This document shows positions 16,745 to 26,852 of a stretch of 64,000 nt of DNA, in pieces. The notes below the pieces were generated by a model. The model saw only the letters and a program-made list of their open reading frames with translations. It did not search any database and had not been told where the DNA came from. The position numbers were made by a program, and so were the translations under genes. Source of the stretch: CAXTSE01 sp964246985 (GTDB taxonomy: Bacteria; Actinomycetota; Actinomycetes; Actinomycetales; Microbacteriaceae); assembly GCA_964246985.1 (NCBI GenBank), contig CAXTSE010000009.1, positions 1-64,000 on the forward strand. The letters are read 5' to 3'. Each line of letters starts with the position of its first letter. Positions within the stretch are counted from its first letter, which is position 1.

Positions 16745-18208
16745 GTGGAGCTCTCCCAGTCGGCGATCGCGGTCATCGGAGTCGTCGTCCTCATCGGCGA
16801 CATCACGATCCGGGTGCTCTCGCTGATCTTCGTGCCGCGCAACCGCCGACCCCAGACCGCCCTCGCGTGGCTGCTGCTGATCTTCTTCCTGCCCTACGTC
16901 GGCATCATCCTGTTCCTGCTGCTCGGCCGGGCCCGCCTGCCGCGCAACCGCCGCCGCCGGCAGCGCGAGGTCAACGACTACATCATCGAGACCACCGAGG
17001 GCTTCGACCGCGTGAAGCGCGACCCCCCGTGGCCGTCGTGGCTCGAGCCGATCGTCGAGCTCAACCGCAAGCTCGGGGCGATGCCGCTCGTCGGCGGCAA
17101 CTCCGCCGAGATGTGGGCCGACAACCAGGTGTCGCTCGACCACATGGTCGACGAGATCCGCCGGGCCGAGACGACGGTGCACGCCGAGTTCTACATCCTG
17201 TCGCTCGACGACACGAGCGCTCCGTTCTTCGACGCCCTCGAGGAGGCGGTGCAGCGCGGCGTGACCGTGCGCGTGCTCCTCGACCATCTGGGCAACTTCC
17301 CGTACCCCGGCTACCGCCGCACCATCAGACGCCTGAAGCGGATGGGCGTCCAGTGGCACCTGATGCTCCCGTTCCAGCCCTGGCGCACCCTGATCCAGCG
17401 ACCCGACCTGCGCAACCACCGCAAGCTGCTCGTCATCGACGGCGAGATCGCCTTCACGGGTTCGCAGAACATCATCGAGACGCCGTACCAGAAGTGGATC
17501 AACCACCGTCGCGGTCTGCACTGGAAGGACTACATGGCGCGCTTCGAGGGCCCGGTGGTCGCCGGCATCGACGCGCTGTTCGTCACGGACTGGTACTCGG
17601 AGACCGGCGAGCTGCTGACCCGAGAGGCCGCGCGGGCACGACGGGCCGGCGACGGCGACCTCGACTGCCAGGTGGTGCCGTCGGGTCCGGGCTTCTCGGG
17701 CGAGAACAACCTGCGCCTGTTCAACTCGCTCGTCTACGCGGCGCAGGAGCGCATCATCCTCGTCAGCCCCTACTTCGTGCCCGACGACTCGATGCTCTAC
17801 GCGATCACGACGGCGGCGCAGTCAGGGCTCGACGTGCAGCTCTTCGTGTCGGCGATGGGCGACCAGTTCTTCGTGTTCCACGCCCAGCGGAGCTACTACG
17901 AGCAGCTGCTGCGGGCGGGGGTGCGCATCTTCCTCTACGAGAAGCCGACGATCCTGCACGCGAAGCACTTCACGATCGACGACCAGATCTCGGTCATCGG
18001 ATCCTCGAACCTCGACATGCGCTCGTTCACCCTCGACCTCGAGATCTCGGTGATGGTGCGCGGCGGATCGTTCCTGCGCCGGCTGCGCGAGATCGAGGAC
18101 GGCTACCGCGAGGATGCGCACGAGCTGACGCTCGACGAGTGGATGACCCGCCCGCTGCACGGGCGCATCCTCGATCACGTCGCACGGCTGACTGCGGCAC
18201 TGCAGTAG
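16745..18208 (+). CDS. cls: cardiolipin synthase (phospholipase D family)
   Basis: A 487-residue membrane enzyme with two N-terminal TM helices (about 5-28 and 37-57) and two PLD/HKD motifs: HRKLLVIDGEIAFTGSQN (near 222-239) and HAKHFTIDDQISVIGSSN (near 404-421). It condenses phosphatidylglycerol to cardiolipin. Length matches bacterial ClsA. The GTG start follows the yajQ stop by three bases, so the two are co-transcribed. A strong bidirectional hairpin ends the unit. Confidence 0.93.
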   Translation: MELSQSAIAVIGVVVLIGDITIRVLSLIFVPRNRRPQTALAWLLLIFFLPYVGIILFLLLGRARLPRNRRRRQREVNDYIIETTEGFDRVKRDPPWPSWLEPIVELNRKLGAMPLVGGNSAEMWADNQVSLDHMVDEIRRAETTVHAEFYILSLDDTSAPFFDALEEAVQRGVTVRVLLDHLGNFPYPGYRRTIRRLKRMGVQWHLMLPFQPWRTLIQRPDLRNHRKLLVIDGEIAFTGSQNIIETPYQKWINHRRGLHWKDYMARFEGPVVAGIDALFVTDWYSETGELLTREAARARRAGDGDLDCQVVPSGPGFSGENNLRLFNSLVYAAQERIILVSPYFVPDDSMLYAITTAAQSGLDVQLFVSAMGDQFFVFHAQRSYYEQLLRAGVRIFLYEKPTILHAKHFTIDDQISVIGSSNLDMRSFTLDLEISVMVRGGSFLRRLREIEDGYREDAHELTLDEWMTRPLHGRILDHVARLTAALQ

Positions 18209-18215
18209 CGGAAAA

Positions 18216-18259
18216 GGGTGTGGCCCCGGTCCGCGCCTCCGCGGATCGGGACCACACCC
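18216..18259. terminator. strong bidirectional terminator between cls and rhodopsin genes
   Basis: A 20-base stem (18216-18235 with 18240-18259) and a four-base loop, with 18 Watson-Crick pairs, one G-U pair and one mismatch on the plus-strand RNA. A GAAAA run lies just upstream on the plus strand, giving a U-rich tail for the minus-strand rhodopsin transcript. It separates two convergent genes. Confidence 0.75.
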
Positions 18260-18274
18260 CGTGTGATGGTCGGA

Positions 18275-19102
18275 CTACTTCTTCGAGTCGATGCCCTCAG
18301 GCAGCTCCGACGCCGACATCTCGACCTTGGCGAACTCGGGGTCGTCCTCGTAGGACTTCATGCGCGCCACGTAGAAGATGATCAGCGCGTAGACCGCCTT
18401 CGCCACGATGTCGGCGATCGAGTACCCGACCTGCTTCCCCACCCACGCGTCTGCACCCGACACGTTCAGCAGCGGGAGGAGGTACGCGATGGGGTAGACA
18501 CCCCAGCTGAGCAGGAGCAGGTAGCGCAGGCGACCCAGCGTCCCTCGCACCGACGCCGGCTGCGTTGCCAGCGACTTGCTCAGCTGACGGAACAGCACGA
18601 ACAGGATGTAGGCGAACGGGATCGTCGACAGCAGGCCGAAGATGCCGCGCACCACGTTGTCGTCGCTGATCTCACCCGGGTAGCCGAGCGCGATCATGAG
18701 CGCCGAGGCGGGGATGAGGCGGATGATGAGGGCGCCCTGCGCCTTGCGGGCGAGCGTCAGGATCGCGATGAGCTCGAGGAGCAGCAGCGGAACGGTCAGG
18801 AGCCAGTCCACGTAGCGGTAGCCCTCGTTGAAGGACTCGCCCACCGCGAGGTTGTAGCCGTCGACGCCACCCACCGAGTCAGAGACGAACGCGGCCTTGA
18901 ACGAGTCGAAGATACGGAAGTAGTGGTAGGCCGCAATGCCGCAGACGATGATCGCCACGGTGATCGCCGCGCGGTAGCGCGGCAGGATCCGCGGCATCGC
19001 GATCAGCAGGAACAGCGCGGTGAAGAGCTGTGCGGCGATGACGAGTGACAGGGCGTTGTAGACAGTGTCGAACTGTCCTTGCGTTAGGAAATCGGGTACC
19101 AC
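18275..19102 (-). CDS. microbial rhodopsin, outward proton pump type
   Basis: A 275-residue seven-helix retinal protein. Key residues map cleanly on proteorhodopsin with an offset of +2: Arg96, Asp99 (Schiff-base counterion/acceptor), Thr103, Glu110 (donor), Leu107 (green-tuning position), His60 paired with the counterion, Asp231 and the retinal lysine Lys235 in IADIVAKAVYAL. The DTE set predicts a light-driven proton pump. The GTG start has GGAGG six bases upstream. No blh, brp or carotenoid genes are in the window, so retinal supply lies elsewhere. It is divergent from a MarR gene, with a palindrome inside its likely promoter. Confidence 0.93.
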   Translation of the reverse strand: MVPDFLTQGQFDTVYNALSLVIAAQLFTALFLLIAMPRILPRYRAAITVAIIVCGIAAYHYFRIFDSFKAAFVSDSVGGVDGYNLAVGESFNEGYRYVDWLLTVPLLLLELIAILTLARKAQGALIIRLIPASALMIALGYPGEISDDNVVRGIFGLLSTIPFAYILFVLFRQLSKSLATQPASVRGTLGRLRYLLLLSWGVYPIAYLLPLLNVSGADAWVGKQVGYSIADIVAKAVYALIIFYVARMKSYEDDPEFAKVEMSASELPEGIDSKK

Positions 19103-19123
19103 GGGGTTCCTCCATTGGATGAG

Positions 19124-19140
19124 GCGGGCGATTCGCCCGC
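19124..19140. repeat. 17-bp palindrome in the rhodopsin 5' UTR
   Basis: GCGGGCGA and TCGCCCGC flank a single T, a near-perfect palindrome about 22 bases upstream of the rhodopsin start. The one-base centre makes a DNA-binding site or cruciform as likely as an RNA hairpin. Confidence 0.5.
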
Positions 19141-19165
19141 AGGCGCTGCTTCTGATCCGATGTTA

Positions 19166-19184
19166 TTACTTACATAGCAAGTAA
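19166..19184. promoter_or_regulatory. candidate MarR operator in the rhodopsin/marR intergenic region
   Basis: TTACTT and AAGTAA are exact reverse complements separated by seven bases, a size typical for MarR operators. It lies directly upstream of a TAACAT -10-like box for the rhodopsin gene and is AT-rich in an otherwise very GC-rich region. The MarR regulator starts 81 bp to the right on the other strand. Confidence 0.55.
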
Positions 19185-19265
19185 GCGACTTCTTGAGACA
19201 CATGATCTGTCAGGCTTTCTGCATTACGGTGAAACAATCACTCGGACCCGGCAGTGGAGGTGCCC

Positions 19266-19747
19266 ATGCTCGACGAGCGTCAGACGCACGCGCTGACCGG
19301 GTTCCCCGCTGCGGCGACGCGCTTCGTGCGGGCACTGGAGCGCAACCGCGAGGCGATCGCGCGTGACCACGGCCTCTCGGCGAGCGAGCTTCGGGCCTTC
19401 TTCTGGATCGCCGAGCGCGGAAGCGTGCGACCCAAAGAGCTCGCGGATCACATGGAGATGACCACAGGCGGCATCACCTCGGTCTCGCAGCGACTCGTCG
19501 ACATGGCGCTGGTCCAGCGCAGCGATCACCCGAACGACCGTCGCAGCCTCTTCCTGGAGCTCACCGCAGAGGGCCATGACGTCATGCGCACGATGCACGC
19601 CGACTTCCTGCAGATGATCGCGGCCTCGACGACGTCGCTGAGCGCGGCCGAGGTGGCCGACTTCGAGCACGCGCTGACCGCCGTCACCGACGAGATCAAC
19701 CAGCTCCGCGCCGTCGACGGGCACGTCCCCGCGGAGCCCGCCGCACC

Positions 19748-19751
<4 letters not shown>
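19266..19751 (+). CDS. MarR family transcriptional regulator next to rhodopsin
   Basis: A 161-residue winged-helix regulator: LSASELRAFFWIAERG, then the recognition region VRPKELADHMEMTTGGITSVSQRLVD, then the wing HPNDRRSLFLELTAEG. The ATG at 19266 has GGAGG five bases upstream; a GTG four codons earlier lacks one. It is divergent from the rhodopsin gene, and its stop codon overlaps that of the convergent ferredoxin reductase (CTAG read as TAG on both strands). Regulation of rhodopsin is inferred from position and the palindrome. Confidence 0.88.
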
Positions 19752-21100
<1,349 letters not shown>

Positions 21101-21150
21101 GCGAGTGGTCACTTTCGGTCGGTGCGTGGAGGTGCGGCGCGAGGCAGCGG

Positions 21151-22224
21151 TCAGTTGCTGCGTTCGACGATCGCCTGGGCGAAGCGCGTGAGGGCCTTCT
21201 TGACGGGCCCCTCGGGCAGAGGCGTGAGGGCGGCGACGGCGTCGTCCGCCCAGCGGCGGGCCTCGACCAGCGTGGCCGCCGTGACGGAGTGCGCGCGCAG
21301 CTCTGCGACCGCAGCGGTGAAGTCGGCGTCCGCCGCGGGCTCGCCGCCGGCCACGACGTCGCGTTCGATCCGCGCCAGCAGCACCGCGGCATCCGCGTCC
21401 GTCTCGGCGAGGTCGCGCAGATAGAGCAGGGGCAGGGTCGGCACTCCGGCACGTAGATCGGTACCGGCCTTCTTGCCGGTCTGCTCGATCGCCGCCGTCA
21501 GGTCGATCACGTCGTCGATGAGCTGGAACGCGACGCCGATGCGCTCGCCGAACAGCTCGACCGGCTCCAGGTACTCGTCGGGCGCGTCGCTGAAGATGAC
21601 GCCCACGACGGCGGCGGTCGAGATGAGCGAGCCGGTCTTGTCTGCCAGCACCTGCAGGTAGTGCTCGATCGGGTCCTCGCCCTCCCGCGGGCCGATGGTC
21701 TCGTGCAGCTGGCCGAGGCAGAGGCGCTCGAACGTCTCGGCCTGCAGGGTGAGGGCGCGCTCGCCGAGGCTGGCGATGAGCTTGGAGGCGCGCGCGAACA
21801 GCAGGTCGCCGGTGAGGATCGCGACCGAGTTGCCCCACACCGTCTGCGCACTGGGTACACCGCGGCGCACGACAGCCTCATCCATGACGTCGTCGTGGTA
21901 GAGCGAGGCGAGGTGGGTGATCTCGACGGCCTGAGCGGCGGTGATGACGTCGGCGTTGTTCCCGGATCCGAGCTGGGCTGCCAGCAGCGTGAGGGTCGGG
22001 CGCACCCGCTTCCCGCCCGCGTCGAGCAGGTACCGGCTGGTGGCGTCGGCGATCTCGTCGGCGAAGGTCATCTGCGAGAGCAGACCCGCCTCGACCTCGG
22101 CCAGACCGTCCTCGAGGGCGGTGATGAAGTGCCGCTCCTCGCTCGATGCGAAGAGCTTCTCGCCCAGACCCAGCGACGAGCTCAGGGTGTTGCTGCGACG
22201 CGCGAGGGGCGGGCTCGGGTTCAC
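21151..22224 (-). CDS. long-chain polyprenyl diphosphate synthase
   Basis: A 357-residue trans-isoprenyl diphosphate synthase. Both aspartate-rich motifs are present: DDVMD (111-115) in LYHDDVMDE and DDVID (237-241) in QLIDDVIDLT. Also GGKRVRPTL (70-78). It elongates allylic diphosphate with IPP to make the menaquinone side chain. The GTG start overlaps the menG stop by four bases (GTGA), so menG and this gene form one operon. Being next to menG and menF places it in menaquinone biosynthesis. Confidence 0.92.
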   Translation of the reverse strand: MNPSPPLARRSNTLSSSLGLGEKLFASSEERHFITALEDGLAEVEAGLLSQMTFADEIADATSRYLLDAGGKRVRPTLTLLAAQLGSGNNADVITAAQAVEITHLASLYHDDVMDEAVVRRGVPSAQTVWGNSVAILTGDLLFARASKLIASLGERALTLQAETFERLCLGQLHETIGPREGEDPIEHYLQVLADKTGSLISTAAVVGVIFSDAPDEYLEPVELFGERIGVAFQLIDDVIDLTAAIEQTGKKAGTDLRAGVPTLPLLYLRDLAETDADAAVLLARIERDVVAGGEPAADADFTAAVAELRAHSVTAATLVEARRWADDAVAALTPLPEGPVKKALTRFAQAIVERSN

Positions 22225-23021
22225 GTGGTCGGTCTCTTCTGTCGTGTAGCACTCTGTCGTGTAGCACTCTGTCGTGTGGCGCTCTGGCGTGTGGCACGTT
22301 TGGCTGCGGAGGCGCGGATCGCCGCATCCTCGGGCTTGTGCCCGCGGTGCAGTGCGACGACGCCCGCGGTCAGGTTGCGATAGGCGACGCGCGTGAAGCC
22401 GACCCCGCGGATCCACTGGGTGAGGGTCGCCTGGTCGGGCCACGCCTCGATGGACTCGCGGAGGTAGCCGTACGCGTCGGCGTTCGAGCTCGCCACCTTC
22501 GCCAGCACCGGCATCGCGAGACGCAGGTAGGCCGCATACCCCATTCGGAACAGCGCCTGCGGCGGCTTGCTGAACTCGCACACCACGAGCCGACCACCGG
22601 GCTTCAGCACGCGGTACATCTCGGCGAGGCCGACCTTGGGGTCCTCGACGTTGCGCAGGCCGAAGCTGATCGTCACGGCGTCGAACTCGTCGTCGGCGAA
22701 CGGCAGCTTCTGGGCGTCCGCCTCGACGAACTCGACCGACGGGTAGCGCTTGCGCCCCTCGGCGATCATGCCCGGCGAGAAGTCGGCGGCGATGACCGTC
22801 GCACCGCTCTTCGCGAGGGCGACGGACGACGTGCCGGTGCCCGCGGCGAGGTCGAGGATGCGCTCACCGGGCTTCGGATCGACGGCCTTCACGGTCGCCA
22901 CCCGCCAGAGGGCGGCGGCGCCGACCGACATGATCGCGTTGGTGCGGTCGTAGCCGGGCGCAACGTCATCGAACATGCCGGAGACGTCATCCGGCTGCTT
23001 GTCCATCTGCGCCCTGCTCAC
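22221..23021 (-). CDS. menG: demethylmenaquinone methyltransferase
   Basis: A 266-residue SAM-dependent methyltransferase (MenG/UbiE) performing the last menaquinone step. It shows MFDDVAPGYDRTN, the SAM motif ILDLAAGTGTSSVALA, FGLRNVEDPKVGLAEMYRVLKPGG and the C-terminal LTAGVVALHRG. Start: GTG at 23021, eight bases after TAGAAT; an ATG five codons later is possible. The last 25 residues are odd: the pentapeptide ATRQS is repeated, from a 15-bp DNA tandem repeat just before the stop. It overlaps the polyprenyl synthase and is divergent from menF. Confidence 0.92.
   Translation of the reverse strand: MSRAQMDKQPDDVSGMFDDVAPGYDRTNAIMSVGAAALWRVATVKAVDPKPGERILDLAAGTGTSSVALAKSGATVIAADFSPGMIAEGRKRYPSVEFVEADAQKLPFADDEFDAVTISFGLRNVEDPKVGLAEMYRVLKPGGRLVVCEFSKPPQALFRMGYAAYLRLAMPVLAKVASSNADAYGYLRESIEAWPDQATLTQWIRGVGFTRVAYRNLTAGVVALHRGHKPEDAAIRASAAKRATRQSATRQSATRQSATRQKRPTT
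22241..22300. repeat. 15-bp tandem repeat, four units, in the 3' end of menG
   Basis: Unit GTCGTGTAGCACTCT occurs twice exactly (22241-22255, 22256-22270), then with two changes (22271-22285), then diverged (22286-22300). In the menG frame it encodes repeated Ala-Thr-Arg-Gln-Ser, so copy changes leave the frame intact. It sits beyond the conserved enzyme domain. Confidence 0.85.
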
Positions 23022-23029
23022 AGAACACC

Positions 23030-23039
23030 ATTCTAGGCT
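23030..23039. promoter_or_regulatory. shared -10 region for divergent menG and menF
   Basis: Plus-strand TAGGCT (23034-23039) lies six bases before the menF GTG; minus-strand TAGAAT (23035-23030) lies eight bases before the menG GTG. They share the TA pair inside a CTAG. Two menaquinone genes would thus be switched from one polymerase site. Confidence 0.55.
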
Positions 23040-23045
23040 GGTGTC

Positions 23046-24278
23046 GTGACCGAATCTGCGGCTCCTCTTCCCGCCCTCTCCGTGGTAACGGAGGAGGTCG
23101 CACAGGTCGCCTCGCTGCTGCCCCTGCTCGACTCCGAGCGCCCGCTGCTGTTCATGCGCCGCGGCGAGGGCATCGCCGGCCTGGGCGAGGCGGTGCGGCT
23201 CGAGTTCTCGGGGCCGAGTCGGGTGGCGGATGCGGCAGCCGCCTGGCGCTCGATCGCCGCGTCGGCGACGGTGCGCGACGAGGTCGGCCGGTCGGGCTCG
23301 GGACTCGTGGCGTTCGGTGCCTTCGCCTTCGACGACGCCTCCACCTGCCGCAGCGTGCTCATCGTGCCGCGCGTCGTGATCGGGCGGCGCGACGGCGTGG
23401 GCTGGATCACCCGCATCGACGGAGCCGACGACGCCGTCGCCGCGACGGCCATGGGATCCGAGTACCGCATTGCCCTGCACCAGGGCGCTCAGACGAAGGA
23501 GGGCTACCGCGACGCGGTCGCCACCGTCGTCGCGCGCATCCTCGCCGGCGACGTCGAGAAGGTCGTGCTCGCGCGCGACCTGGTCGGGCATCTACCCGTC
23601 GGCGCCGACCTCCGCCGGGTGCTCGTCGACCTCGCGCTCGGCTATCCCGACACCTGGACCTTCTCGGTGGACGGGCTGATCGGCTCCAGCCCCGAGACGC
23701 TCGTGCGCGTCAACCACGGCACCGTCACCGCGCGCGTGCTCGCCGGCAGCATGGCCCGCGGGACCGACGCGGCCAGCGACGCCGCCGCATCCCTCGCCCT
23801 CGCCACCTCGACGAAGGACCTCGACGAGCATCGCTTCGCCGTCGAGAGCGTGCTGCGGGCGCTGCGCCCGCACGCGCGGGGGGTCGCGTCGAGCGAGCTG
23901 CCGTTCACCCTCAAGCTGCCCAACCTCTGGCACCTCGGGAGCGACGTCGAGGGGGCGCTGAGCGACGGCTCGACGGCCCTCGACCTGGTCGCGGCACTGC
24001 ACCCGACCGCCGCGGTGGCGGGCACGCCGACGGCGGCGGCGCTCGAGATCATCCGCGAGCTCGAGCCGATCGACCGGCGGCGCTACGGCGGACCCGTCGG
24101 CTGGGTCGACGCGGCGGGCAACGGCAAGTGGGCGGTCGCGCTGCGCTCCGCCGAGGTGGATGCCGAGGGCGGCATCACGGCCTACGCGGGAGCCGGCATC
24201 GTGGCCGATTCGGACCCCGACCGCGAGCTCGCCGAGACGCGGCTGAAGTTCCGGCCGATCGTCGAGGCGTTCGCCTGA
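23046..24278 (+). CDS. menF: isochorismate synthase
   Basis: A 410-residue chorismate-binding enzyme that converts chorismate to isochorismate, the first committed step to menaquinone. Characteristic stretches: KVVLARDLVG, FSVDGLIGSSPETLVRV, VLAGSMARGTD, KDLDEHRFAVESVLRAL, LHPTAAVAGTPTAAALE, and GGPVGWVDAAGNGKWAVALR. Leaderless GTG start. Menaquinone rather than siderophore use is inferred from the adjacent menG and menD. Convergent with a PPK2 gene with a one-base gap. Confidence 0.9.
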   Translation: MTESAAPLPALSVVTEEVAQVASLLPLLDSERPLLFMRRGEGIAGLGEAVRLEFSGPSRVADAAAAWRSIAASATVRDEVGRSGSGLVAFGAFAFDDASTCRSVLIVPRVVIGRRDGVGWITRIDGADDAVAATAMGSEYRIALHQGAQTKEGYRDAVATVVARILAGDVEKVVLARDLVGHLPVGADLRRVLVDLALGYPDTWTFSVDGLIGSSPETLVRVNHGTVTARVLAGSMARGTDAASDAAASLALATSTKDLDEHRFAVESVLRALRPHARGVASSELPFTLKLPNLWHLGSDVEGALSDGSTALDLVAALHPTAAVAGTPTAAALEIIRELEPIDRRRYGGPVGWVDAAGNGKWAVALRSAEVDAEGGITAYAGAGIVADSDPDRELAETRLKFRPIVEAFA

Positions 24279-24279
24279 C

Positions 24280-25104
24280 TCACGCCTGCGAGAGCCGCGC
24301 CTTCTCCGCCTCGACGTCGTAGTCGGCGACCGGCCACGCGAGGTCGAGACCGCGCAGCGCGTCCGTCAGCAGGTGCTGCACCGCGAGCCGCGCGTACCAC
24401 TTGTGGTCGGCCGGGATCACGTACCAGGGCGCGGCGTCCGTCGTGGTGCGCTCGATCGCGACCTGGTACGCCTCCATGTACTGGGGCCACAGCGCCCGCT
24501 CGTCGAGGTCGCCGGGGTTGTACTTCCAGTGCTTCGACGGGTCGTCGAGGCGGGCCGCGAGCCGCGCCTTCTGCTCCTCCGGCGAGATGTGCAGCATCAC
24601 CTTCACGACCTCGGTGCCCGCGCCGTGCACCCGGCGCTCGAAGTCGGCGATCGCCCCGTAGCGCTGCTCGATGACCTCGGGCGTCGAGAAGCCGCGTACC
24701 CGGTGGATCAGCACATCCTCGTAGTGGGAGCGGTCGAACACCCCGAGCTGACCCGCCACCGGCAGCTGCCTCTCGATACGCCAGAGGAAGTCGTGCGCCT
24801 TCTCCTCGTCGGTCGGCGCCTTGAAGGATGCGATGTGCACCCCCTGCGGATCGACCGACCCGACGACGTGCTTCACGATCCCGCCCTTGCCCGCCGTGTC
24901 CATCGCCTGGATGACCAGCAGCACCGAGCGCTGACCGCCGAACCGGCTCGTCGCGAACAGCCGCTCCTGCAGGTCGTCCAGCTCGGCGACCCCGTCGGCG
25001 AGAGCCTTGGTGCCGGCCTTCTTGCCGCCGTCGAAGCCGGGAGTGGAGCTCGGGTCGACAGCCGCCAGATCGAATCCGGATGTGGCACGCAGCAGTTCCT
25101 TCAT
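24280..25104 (-). CDS. PPK2-family polyphosphate kinase
   Basis: A 274-residue polyphosphate kinase 2 that moves phosphate between polyphosphate and nucleotides. Walker A-like QAMDTAGKGG, the lid motif VFDRSHYEDVLIHRV, LHISPEEQKARLAARLDDPSKHWKY and APWYVIPADHKWYARL are visible. One-domain length suggests class I (NDP) or class III activity, which cannot be resolved here. The ATG at 25104 is preceded by TAGCGT seven bases before, so leaderless. It sits between menF and menD without an obvious link to quinone synthesis. Confidence 0.9.
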   Translation of the reverse strand: MKELLRATSGFDLAAVDPSSTPGFDGGKKAGTKALADGVAELDDLQERLFATSRFGGQRSVLLVIQAMDTAGKGGIVKHVVGSVDPQGVHIASFKAPTDEEKAHDFLWRIERQLPVAGQLGVFDRSHYEDVLIHRVRGFSTPEVIEQRYGAIADFERRVHGAGTEVVKVMLHISPEEQKARLAARLDDPSKHWKYNPGDLDERALWPQYMEAYQVAIERTTTDAAPWYVIPADHKWYARLAVQHLLTDALRGLDLAWPVADYDVEAEKARLSQA

Positions 25105-25124
25105 GCGGGTCACGCTACCCCCGG

Positions 25125-26852
25125 TCACCGCGCCAGCGGCACCTCGATCAGCACCTGGGCCGTCGACGGCGAGAGAGCCGGCGCGAGCTCGCCGCGCGAG
25201 GTCACCCGGCGGTGCTCCCAGCCGTAGGCGGAGGCGAGCGCGGCGAGGTCGACGCGCTGGGGGGTGAGCATCACGCGGTCGAAGAGGTCCGCGTCCGCCG
25301 ACCCCGCCACCTCGAGCCCGTCGAAGATCGTGCCCCCGCCGTCGTCGCCCACGATCACCTGCAGGCGCGGCCGCGGCTCGCCCGACGCGAGCAGCAGTGA
25401 TCCGGCATCGTGCAGCAGAGCGAGGTCGCCGAGCAGCACGCGCGTGACGCCGGGTGCCGACCGCGCGTCATCGGCCGCCTGCTGCGACGCCATCGCGATG
25501 CCCGTCGCTGTCGCGACCGTGCCGTCGATGCCGGCCAGCCCGCGGTTGGCATGCACCGGGATGCGCTTTCCGGGCGCGACGCGGTCGAGCTCGCGGATCA
25601 GCCGTGAGGCCCCGACGACGAGCCGGTCGTGCGGCCAGGTCGCGTCCCACACGGCCTCGACGAGCATACGCCGGGTGACCGGCTCGCGCAGCTCGGCGAG
25701 CTGCGCCCGCGCGAACGCGGCCCGCTCGGCCAGCTCGTCGGTCTCGGGTCCGGCTCCGAGCGGCTGCCGGTCGGGCTCGATCAGCCGTCGTGACGTCGTC
25801 ACCCAGCTGCCGACCCACGCGCGAGCCGCGCGCGAGGCCAGGTGGTCGGCGGCGTCCGCGTCGGATGCGACGGTCACCGCGTCGGCGAACCGCGCCACCC
25901 GGCGTCCGGGGTTGTAGTCGTCGCGTCCCGGCGACCGCACCACGATCGTCTCGACGCCGGTCCGCTCGATGAGCGCCGGCACCTCTCGGGACAGCGTCGG
26001 ATGCCCGAATACGACGACCCGCGTCACCCGGTCGCCGAAGTCCGCGGCGCCGAGCAGCTCGCGGTACGCGGCGACCAGATGGGGTCCGAAGCGTGCGCCG
26101 CTGGCGACCTCGGCGAGCAGGGGCGCGCCGAGAGCACGCGCGGCCTCCTCGGCGGCGGGGCCCGCAGCGGACCCGGCGACGACGACCGTCCCCGCCTCGG
26201 GGCGCAGCTCGACGACGTCGCGGCGGGCAGTCGGTGCCCACGTGCCCGGACTCACGTCCGGACGCAGCACGACCCCCGACAGCGGCTCGCGGAACGCGAG
26301 ATTCGCGTGGCGCGGACCGGCGATGCCGTCGAGAAGGGCGCCCGCCAGCTGGACGGCGGCCGCCGCATCCGCCTCGTTCCCGGCGGCACCCGGCGCCGGG
26401 ACGTCGACCGACGGCGCCGCCGATCCGAAGATCCCCGCCTGCTCGGTCGTCTGGTTCGCGCCGATGCCGCGCAGCTCCGCCGGCCGGTCGCCCGTCAGCA
26501 GCACGAGCGGCACCCCGGAGTGGGCGGCCTCGAGCACGGCGGGATGCAGGTTCGCGACGGCGGTGCCCGACGTCGTCACCACGATCACGGGCCGCGTCTG
26601 CTCGACGGCGATGCCGAGCGCCAGGAAGCCGGCCGATCTCTCGTCGACGCGCACATGCATCCGCAGCAGGCCGGCCTGCTCCAGCCGGGCCGCGGCGAGC
26701 GCGAGCGCCTGGGAGCGCGAACCCGGGCTCAGCACCAGGTCGGTCACGCCGCGTCGCACGAACTCGGCGAGGAGCGCCATCGCGAACTCGCTCGCGGGAG
26801 AGGCGCCGGTGTCGTCGCCCGAGCTGCCGGGGCTACTCCTTGGGCTTGTCAT
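25125..26852 (-). CDS. menD: SEPHCHC synthase (2-oxoglutarate decarboxylase)
   Basis: A 575-residue ThDP enzyme of the menaquinone path: isochorismate plus 2-oxoglutarate to SEPHCHC. N-terminal VTDLVLSPGSRSQALA and VDERSAGFLALG with the catalytic Glu; VVTTSGTAVANLHPAV; and the ThDP/Mg motif GDLALLHDAGSLLL. It matches usual MenD length. Its ATG lies inside the 3' end of the upstream PLDc_N gene (20-base overlap), so it is translationally coupled. Confidence 0.93.
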   Translation of the reverse strand: MTSPRSSPGSSGDDTGASPASEFAMALLAEFVRRGVTDLVLSPGSRSQALALAAARLEQAGLLRMHVRVDERSAGFLALGIAVEQTRPVIVVTTSGTAVANLHPAVLEAAHSGVPLVLLTGDRPAELRGIGANQTTEQAGIFGSAAPSVDVPAPGAAGNEADAAAAVQLAGALLDGIAGPRHANLAFREPLSGVVLRPDVSPGTWAPTARRDVVELRPEAGTVVVAGSAAGPAAEEAARALGAPLLAEVASGARFGPHLVAAYRELLGAADFGDRVTRVVVFGHPTLSREVPALIERTGVETIVVRSPGRDDYNPGRRVARFADAVTVASDADAADHLASRAARAWVGSWVTTSRRLIEPDRQPLGAGPETDELAERAAFARAQLAELREPVTRRMLVEAVWDATWPHDRLVVGASRLIRELDRVAPGKRIPVHANRGLAGIDGTVATATGIAMASQQAADDARSAPGVTRVLLGDLALLHDAGSLLLASGEPRPRLQVIVGDDGGGTIFDGLEVAGSADADLFDRVMLTPQRVDLAALASAYGWEHRRVTSRGELAPALSPSTAQVLIEVPLAR

